DNA of 64,000 bases from Acidiluteibacter ferrifornacis (GTDB lineage Bacteria; Bacteroidota; Bacteroidia; Flavobacteriales_E; Vicingaceae), in NCBI RefSeq assembly GCF_009909615.1, contig NZ_WWNE01000012.1:186001-250000 (forward strand). Reading direction: 5' to 3'. Shown piece by piece: positions 59,441-64,000 of this stretch. Numbering within the stretch: the first letter of the stretch is position 1; every line of letters begins with the position of its first letter. The notes below the pieces were generated by a model. The model saw nothing but the letters and a program-made list of their open reading frames with translations. It was not told the DNA's origin and made no database searches. The position numbers and the translations under genes are program-made.

Positions 59441-60022
59441 TTATATTAATATGGGTGGTCTATTGGTTGGAAATAATTCTTTTAAAGTGGGGTCAGGAGT
59501 AATGATTTGATCTTTAAATCCATTCATTTCATCCAAAGATTTAGCAGAAATTAAGTGAATAATTTGATCCAGTACTTCACCAGAAATCGTATACGGGAAT
59601 AATCCAAACACGAGTCGGTTGCCTTTAAACTGACCATAGATTTGGTATTCGTCAAGGTCATCAATAGATTTGTTGGTCACCACACAATGATTCAACCATT
59701 TTTCTGCTTCTAGTTGATTTTCTTCGATCATTTCTTGAAATCGTTTCTCAAGATTAACCTTTGATTCAAAAAACTCAGTAATATTTTTCTTAGACTCCTC
59801 ACTCATCCTTGCTTGCATGATAGGGATGCACTCAAAACAAAGTGCATATTCAAAGATTGTATGAACCATTCCAGTTCCGGCTTTCTTGAATGCTTTTTCA
59901 ATAATGTAGTCTATATCATCAGATAAGTCTGTATTACATAGAGCGCATGCTTGGATGGCCGCTCCTGTTAAATCGGAATGAAAAATGTGTGGAACTTCGC
60001 CTTTGGGGTCTAGAATAAACAT
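59441..60022 (-). CDS. Protein with two CxxC pairs, unknown function
   Basis: The 193-residue cytoplasmic protein has Cys26-x-x-Cys29 (ACALCNTDL) and Cys62-x-x-Cys65 (LCFECIPIM), which together could bind one zinc, followed by a helical middle and a C-terminal alpha/beta part (YQIYGQFKGNRLVFGLFPYT). I recognise no family. It precedes the SUI1 gene by 5 nt, which hints at a link to translation, but this is only context. The first 20 residues (MFILDPKGEVPHIFHSDLTG) are conserved-looking. Confidence 0.75.
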   Translation of the reverse strand: MFILDPKGEVPHIFHSDLTGAAIQACALCNTDLSDDIDYIIEKAFKKAGTGMVHTIFEYALCFECIPIMQARMSEESKKNITEFFESKVNLEKRFQEMIEENQLEAEKWLNHCVVTNKSIDDLDEYQIYGQFKGNRLVFGLFPYTISGEVLDQIIHLISAKSLDEMNGFKDQIITPDPTLKELFPTNRPPILI

Positions 60023-60089
60023 GGTATAAAATTACAAAATGTTAGATAGCCTTCAAAAAGGTGTCTAAATAAGATTAAAATAGGAATAA

Positions 60090-63011
60090 TTACATTTTTA
60101 AAATTTTTAGAATAGCCTTTTCTCCAGTTTCTGTTTTTATTGTAACAATGTAAAAGTTGGTAGGTAAATCATTTAAAAGTTGAATCTTAGTCTTTTTAAA
60201 GAAGCTTTCCTCTTTAATATAAGTACTATTTAGACTTCTGATTTCGACAGTAGTTTCTTCATAACATTTACGTAGATTTACCGTAAGGAATTGACTAGTA
60301 GGGTTTGGTCCAAATATTAAAGCCTCTTGGAAGCTATTTTCTAAAATTTCAGCATTGATTACCACTGCCATTTCCGAAGTATCTTTACAGCCCAATTGCT
60401 CTAAAATAACTCCGTAAATTCCGTTTTTTGAGGGTGAAAAAAATTGGTTATGAATCCCAACCTCAGAAGAGTCTCTATAGTCAATCCATGAATAACTAGC
60501 GTTATCAGCTTTACTTCTCAGTTCAGGATCACAGTTATCAATTCTTAAGTCAGGGTAGACATTAACTGAGACCGTACTATGAGGTGAAACAATAGGGCAT
60601 CCTCCTTCACCTCTAACATGGTAGTTGTCTGACTGTTTTGCTTGAAGTTTAAAAACTCCGGTTGAGTTGCTTTGAATAAAATGGCCCTCATTATTGTATA
60701 TACTCCACTTTTTTGCATTGTTTAGCGTGTCTAATTTTGAAATGCCTATCACAATAGTATCTCCAGTACAATACTTTATTTCTGAGGAGTTTAAGGTTGG
60801 TTTAGAAGCTGGTCTGCAAATTTCTGCAAGAGTTAAACCTCCTGAGGAAGGGTTGTTACCATCTGCTTTGTTGAAATCGAAAAGCTTTGTAATTGTTGAA
60901 TTAATTGGATTGAATTTAAATATAGTTCCGTCTCCATATTTCCCACCTTTTGAACAGTACCCAAATATCATCCCATCGGGTGATTGTATAATGTCTCCTT
61001 CAGGATGTTCGCCATATAAAGTACTATCGAATTCAACTATTTTTATTATTGAATTTGTCAAATAGTCATATCTAAATACTCCACCTGTATTATTGTCTCC
61101 TTTAGATGAAAATGTTCCATAAATGTGGTTATTCACAATAGATTTGATGAGATTACTCTTTGGATGAGCAATTCCTGAATAAAACATTTCTGCTTTAACC
61201 GTAAATTTATCTTGCTTTAAATCATACTCTATTATTGTCCCCGCACCGAAAGAAGAATTGTAAAAGCTTCTTCCTTTCGCCCAAGTAGACCCATAAAACT
61301 TTCCATTATCAGCTTCTATAAATCCTCCATTAAAGTAATAATTACCCCAGGTGTTACTCTCTTTAACGACTACTTTAGAGGTGAAAGGGTCAATCTCTGT
61401 TACAGTGAGTTTATCGTTACCTGAAAACCCATAGATTTTGCCATTTGAAGCAGAAGTCAGGCTTCCATCAGGAGCATATACTTGTGAAAAGTGATTGGTA
61501 CTTTTGTTATAATCAAATAATAGTTGAAGTTGTTTATTACTAACATCTAATAGGTACATTTTTCCATTATTGTTTGCGCCTAGACTTTTAGTTATCAGTA
61601 TTATTTTGTTGTCAGTGTATTGATATAAATTCCCAATTACCGAAGTTTTATTCGAATCCGCTAAATGGAGAATCGTCTTTCTTGTTTTGGTTGCTGGATC
61701 AAATTCAAATACAGATCCTCTCAAATTTATTCCTCCGTATTCTGTATACCCATATAGTTTTTTATTGGCAGCTTGCACTAATTTGCCAATAGGAATTGCT
61801 CCCTCATATCCACAATTTAACTCAACTAAATTCCGATAGGAATGATTGGTCAAATCATAGCCAAATAAAACGTCACTGTAGCACCATCCTGAACGACTAA
61901 TACCCAGAAAGTAGTTACTATTTATAAACAGGAAATCGAATTTTGGCTCTCGGTCTCCTGAGTTATTTTGAAAGTTTTTCTCAATCTTATAGGTTTCATT
62001 TATCATGTTAAAACTAACAATAGCTCCTCCATTATAGCTATTTACTGGAAAATAAAGTGTCTTATTTTCTCCTTCAGCAGGAATTCCAACCCCATTATAA
62101 GTATTTAAATTGGAAGGAAAATAATCGATTTTTTTTTGAGTAGGATTGTATCTGTATAATAACCTTCCTGTGACGCCATATATATTGCCGTCAGAAGCAA
62201 ACATGGGACTTGTAGTAGGTATTGAGATGGATTCAGGGCTATTTGAAAAGTCATTAAGTACTTGAAAAGAATTGGTCAGATAGTTATACTCAAATAGTAT
62301 TCCTTTGTTATCTTTCCCGCCACCTTTAGTAACACCATATAAAAGCCCAGATTTTCCTTCAATCAAATTTCCATTTGGATTAAATCCATTCGTTATATTA
62401 AAATGATGTAGTTCATTATAGGTATTAGTATTTAGATTGAATTCATAAATAAAGCCATTACCGCTACCCCGGGAACTTAGACCATATAATTTACCGTTAG
62501 ACGCCTCAAGTAATTTCCCATCGTTTGAATGATAGGAGTTGAGAAGAAATTCATATAGAACTGTTAGTTGATTTGTGCTAATATCAAATTCAAATATTAC
62601 TCCGTTACCGTATCTTCCATTATTTTTAGTTGTTCCGTATAATTTTCCATTCGACCCTTCAATTAAACCATAATTTGGTGCATAAGCAACTTCATAATCA
62701 AAGCCATAAAGACTTAGGTATTCATTTGTTGATGGATTGTATTGAAAGATTGTACCCATTCCAAAAGTTGAAATTCCATAAACTAGACCATTAGAAGCTC
62801 TAACTAATGATTTTCCAACATCCTTAGCCTCTGTTCGATAAAACTCATATTCCTTTGTGTGTTTTGATTGATTAGTATTTAAACTAAAAATTGTTCCACC
62901 ATTGTGAGTTCCTCCCATTTCCGTTAATCCCCATAATTCAAGAGTTTGAGCATTGGAAGTATAAGTGTAGAATAGTATGTAAATAAAACAAATGATGTAT
63001 TTTTTTGTCAT
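60090..63011 (-). CDS. Large secreted GloVer-repeat protein with T9SS type A sorting domain
   Basis: The 973-residue protein has a signal peptide (MTKKYIICFIYILFYTYTSNAQ) and many GloVer-type repeats of about 40-50 residues over about 30-730, each like NGKLYGTTKNNGRYGNGVIFEF. A beta-sandwich part follows (about 740-880, IRVDNCDP-like Ig-type segment with RGEGGCPIVS). It ends with a T9SS type A sorting domain (LIFGPNPTSQFLTVNLRK, ending ILKM). The product is likely a cell-surface or released beta-propeller protein of unknown function. A short leader frame (62938-63057) overlaps its start. Confidence 0.88.
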   Translation of the reverse strand: MTKKYIICFIYILFYTYTSNAQTLELWGLTEMGGTHNGGTIFSLNTNQSKHTKEYEFYRTEAKDVGKSLVRASNGLVYGISTFGMGTIFQYNPSTNEYLSLYGFDYEVAYAPNYGLIEGSNGKLYGTTKNNGRYGNGVIFEFDISTNQLTVLYEFLLNSYHSNDGKLLEASNGKLYGLSSRGSGNGFIYEFNLNTNTYNELHHFNITNGFNPNGNLIEGKSGLLYGVTKGGGKDNKGILFEYNYLTNSFQVLNDFSNSPESISIPTTSPMFASDGNIYGVTGRLLYRYNPTQKKIDYFPSNLNTYNGVGIPAEGENKTLYFPVNSYNGGAIVSFNMINETYKIEKNFQNNSGDREPKFDFLFINSNYFLGISRSGWCYSDVLFGYDLTNHSYRNLVELNCGYEGAIPIGKLVQAANKKLYGYTEYGGINLRGSVFEFDPATKTRKTILHLADSNKTSVIGNLYQYTDNKIILITKSLGANNNGKMYLLDVSNKQLQLLFDYNKSTNHFSQVYAPDGSLTSASNGKIYGFSGNDKLTVTEIDPFTSKVVVKESNTWGNYYFNGGFIEADNGKFYGSTWAKGRSFYNSSFGAGTIIEYDLKQDKFTVKAEMFYSGIAHPKSNLIKSIVNNHIYGTFSSKGDNNTGGVFRYDYLTNSIIKIVEFDSTLYGEHPEGDIIQSPDGMIFGYCSKGGKYGDGTIFKFNPINSTITKLFDFNKADGNNPSSGGLTLAEICRPASKPTLNSSEIKYCTGDTIVIGISKLDTLNNAKKWSIYNNEGHFIQSNSTGVFKLQAKQSDNYHVRGEGGCPIVSPHSTVSVNVYPDLRIDNCDPELRSKADNASYSWIDYRDSSEVGIHNQFFSPSKNGIYGVILEQLGCKDTSEMAVVINAEILENSFQEALIFGPNPTSQFLTVNLRKCYEETTVEIRSLNSTYIKEESFFKKTKIQLLNDLPTNFYIVTIKTETGEKAILKILKM

Positions 63012-63240
63012 ACATTAGGTTTAGTGCTTGCTCAATAAGTTCTTTGTAAAAAGTCATTCCTTTAATTAGTTATGTCAAACAACTGTATTATTTAAAGGCG
63101 TATACGTATAAAGGAAGCTATGATTGAAAATTAGTAATAGATTAATGGTGTTGAGCTGGTTATTTCAGTTACGAAAGTAATCAAAAAAATACATGAAGAA
63201 GAGCAGGGTTACTTATCTATTAGCTGTTTATTAAACTGAC
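63012..63240. other. Intergenic region upstream of the GloVer gene, with a possible leader frame
   Basis: On the minus strand a 39-codon frame starts at ATG 63057 behind AAAGGA and ends at 62938, reading through the start of the GloVer gene in another frame (begins MTFYKELIEQALNLMYDKK). It may be a leader peptide for translational coupling, or chance. Near 63100-63110 there is a small palindrome TATACGTATA. No consensus promoter is seen. Confidence 0.3.
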
Positions 63241-63273
63241 AAAAAAAAATCGCTTCAGGGATACTGAAGCGAT
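63241..63273 (-). terminator. Intrinsic terminator of rpoD
   Basis: On the minus strand AATCGCTTCAG, loop TATCC, CTGAAGCGATT is an 11-bp perfect stem followed by a T-run, 22 nt after the rpoD stop. Confidence 0.92.
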
Positions 63274-63295
63274 TAAAGAATAAAAATCCTATTCA

Positions 63296-64000
63296 CTATA
63301 AATAAGTTTGAAGGTTTGTTTGAGAAGATACTCTTCTTAAACGTCTCAAACCTCTTTCCTTTATTTGACGAATACGTTCTCTTGTTAATCCAAAAGTGTT
63401 TCCAATCTCTTCCAGAGTCATTTCGCTAGAACCACCTAGTCCATAAAATAAACGAATAACTTCGGCTTCCATTCCCTTAAGGTATGAAAGGGTACGCTCA
63501 AGGTCTTTTGACAAAGATTCTTGCATTAAAGAATCTGTAGGGTCAGGGGTATCGCTATTTTCTAATACACTAACCAAACTATTGTTATCGTCATCGTTGC
63601 TCATAGGAGCGTCAATAGAAACTTGTTTTTTCGACATTTTCAATGACATTTCAACTTTTGCAACGTCCATTTCAGTTAAATCACTTAATTCATCAGCCGT
63701 TGGAGTACGTTCATTTTTCTGTTCAAATTCATTTGACGCTTTGCTAATTTTTTGGATTTCACCCAATCTGTTGTGAGGTAAACGAATAGTTCTTGAATTA
63801 TCAGCAGCAGCTTTCAAGATACTTTGCCTAATCCACCATACTGCATATGAAATGAATTTAAACCCTTTTGTATGATCGTATCGTTTTGCGGCTTCAATCA
63901 AACCTAGGTTTCCTTCGTTGATTAAGTCTTCAAGGGTAAGTCCAGTATTCTGGTATTGTTTAGCCACAGAAATCACGAAACGTAGATTGGCTCTTACCAG
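63296..64000 (-). CDS. rpoD: Primary sigma factor RpoD/SigA, C-terminal four-fifths
   Basis: The frame runs from the right edge to the stop at 63296, giving 234 residues. It holds sigma region 2 (LEDLINEGNLGLIEAAKRYD, then FISYAVWWIRQSILKA), TIRLPHN of region 3, and region 4 with the helix-turn-helix MTLEEIGNTFGLTRERIRQIKERG. Bacteroidota RpoD is short, about 285 residues, without the long region 1.1 insert, so about 50 N-terminal residues lie outside. The Bacteroidota sigma-A recognises TTG/TAnnTTTG, the promoters found in this window. Confidence 0.97.
   Translation of the reverse strand: MVRANLRFVISVAKQYQNTGLTLEDLINEGNLGLIEAAKRYDHTKGFKFISYAVWWIRQSILKAAADNSRTIRLPHNRLGEIQKISKASNEFEQKNERTPTADELSDLTEMDVAKVEMSLKMSKKQVSIDAPMSNDDDNNSLVSVLENSDTPDPTDSLMQESLSKDLERTLSYLKGMEAEVIRLFYGLGGSSEMTLEEIGNTFGLTRERIRQIKERGLRRLRRVSSQTNLQTYL

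Overview
The window is a low-GC chromosomal segment from a member of the Bacteroidota, most likely of the order Flavobacteriales. The evidence is consistent across the window. There are four secreted proteins with type A and one with type B type IX secretion (T9SS) C-terminal sorting domains, a PorP/SprF-type outer membrane protein, a BshA (bacillithiol) gene, a Bacteroidota-type short RpoD, and many promoters of the phylum-specific form TTG-N16-18-TAnnTTTG instead of the -35/-10 type. I cannot name a genus. I see no CRISPR array, prophage, transposase, integrase or rRNA operon, so this reads as ordinary core chromosome with a few accessory spots.

Layout. 1-12 kb: end of a glycosyltransferase, Ddl, then PASTA protein / T9SS protein / RluD, an MscS channel, a tiny Cys-rich protein, ferritin, pyrR-pyrB, STAS-RNase Z, a 2OG-Fe(II) oxygenase and a Spy-like gene split by an in-frame stop. 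12.4-21.1 kb: a three-gene T9SS adhesin cassette made of a 2025-residue PKD-repeat protein, a PorE-like TPR/beta-propeller protein without an OmpA domain, and PorP/SprF. 21-29 kb: threonine/serine dehydratase, CNNM transporter, secreted HMA protein, T9SS protein, MATE exporter, FAS1 lipoprotein, AMP nucleosidase. 29-41.7 kb: a bifunctional penicillin-binding protein, TPR-like secreted protein, CoA transferase and copper ATPase with a 4-nt overlap, tRNA-His, a GNAT enzyme, a GH3/beta-lactamase fusion, and bshA.

41.7-47.7 kb is the most accessory-looking part: sulfurtransferase, GNAT, a 410-bp gap that carries an unusual 132-nt hairpin with its own apparent promoter and T-run (candidate structured small RNA), a nitrilase-GNAT fusion, an ECF sigma/membrane protein/lipoprotein cluster, a DUF2441-like gene and a RelE/ParE toxin-antitoxin pair. 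47.7-52 kb is a five-gene minus-strand operon (TPR, ComA-like, rhodanese, DUF368, aroE). 52-56.6 kb is a plus-strand operon (GlmM-type phosphohexomutase, cysteine desulfurase, MBL hydrolase, MFS exporter). 56.7-64 kb: a T9SS alpha/beta hydrolase, TIGR02757 protein, small proteins, SUI1 factor, a GloVer-repeat T9SS protein and the C-terminal four-fifths of rpoD running off the right edge.

The genes serve cell-envelope growth (Ddl, PASTA, PBP1A, GlmM, DUF368, GH3/beta-lactamase), surface display (T9SS cassette and its cargo), metal and redox homeostasis (ferritin, CopA, HMA, BshA, sulfurtransferases), pyrimidine/purine metabolism and RNA processing. The best candidates for something undescribed are the 43.1-43.3 kb hairpin RNA locus, the 49-residue Cys-rich gene, and the OmpA-less PorE-like partner of the giant PKD protein.
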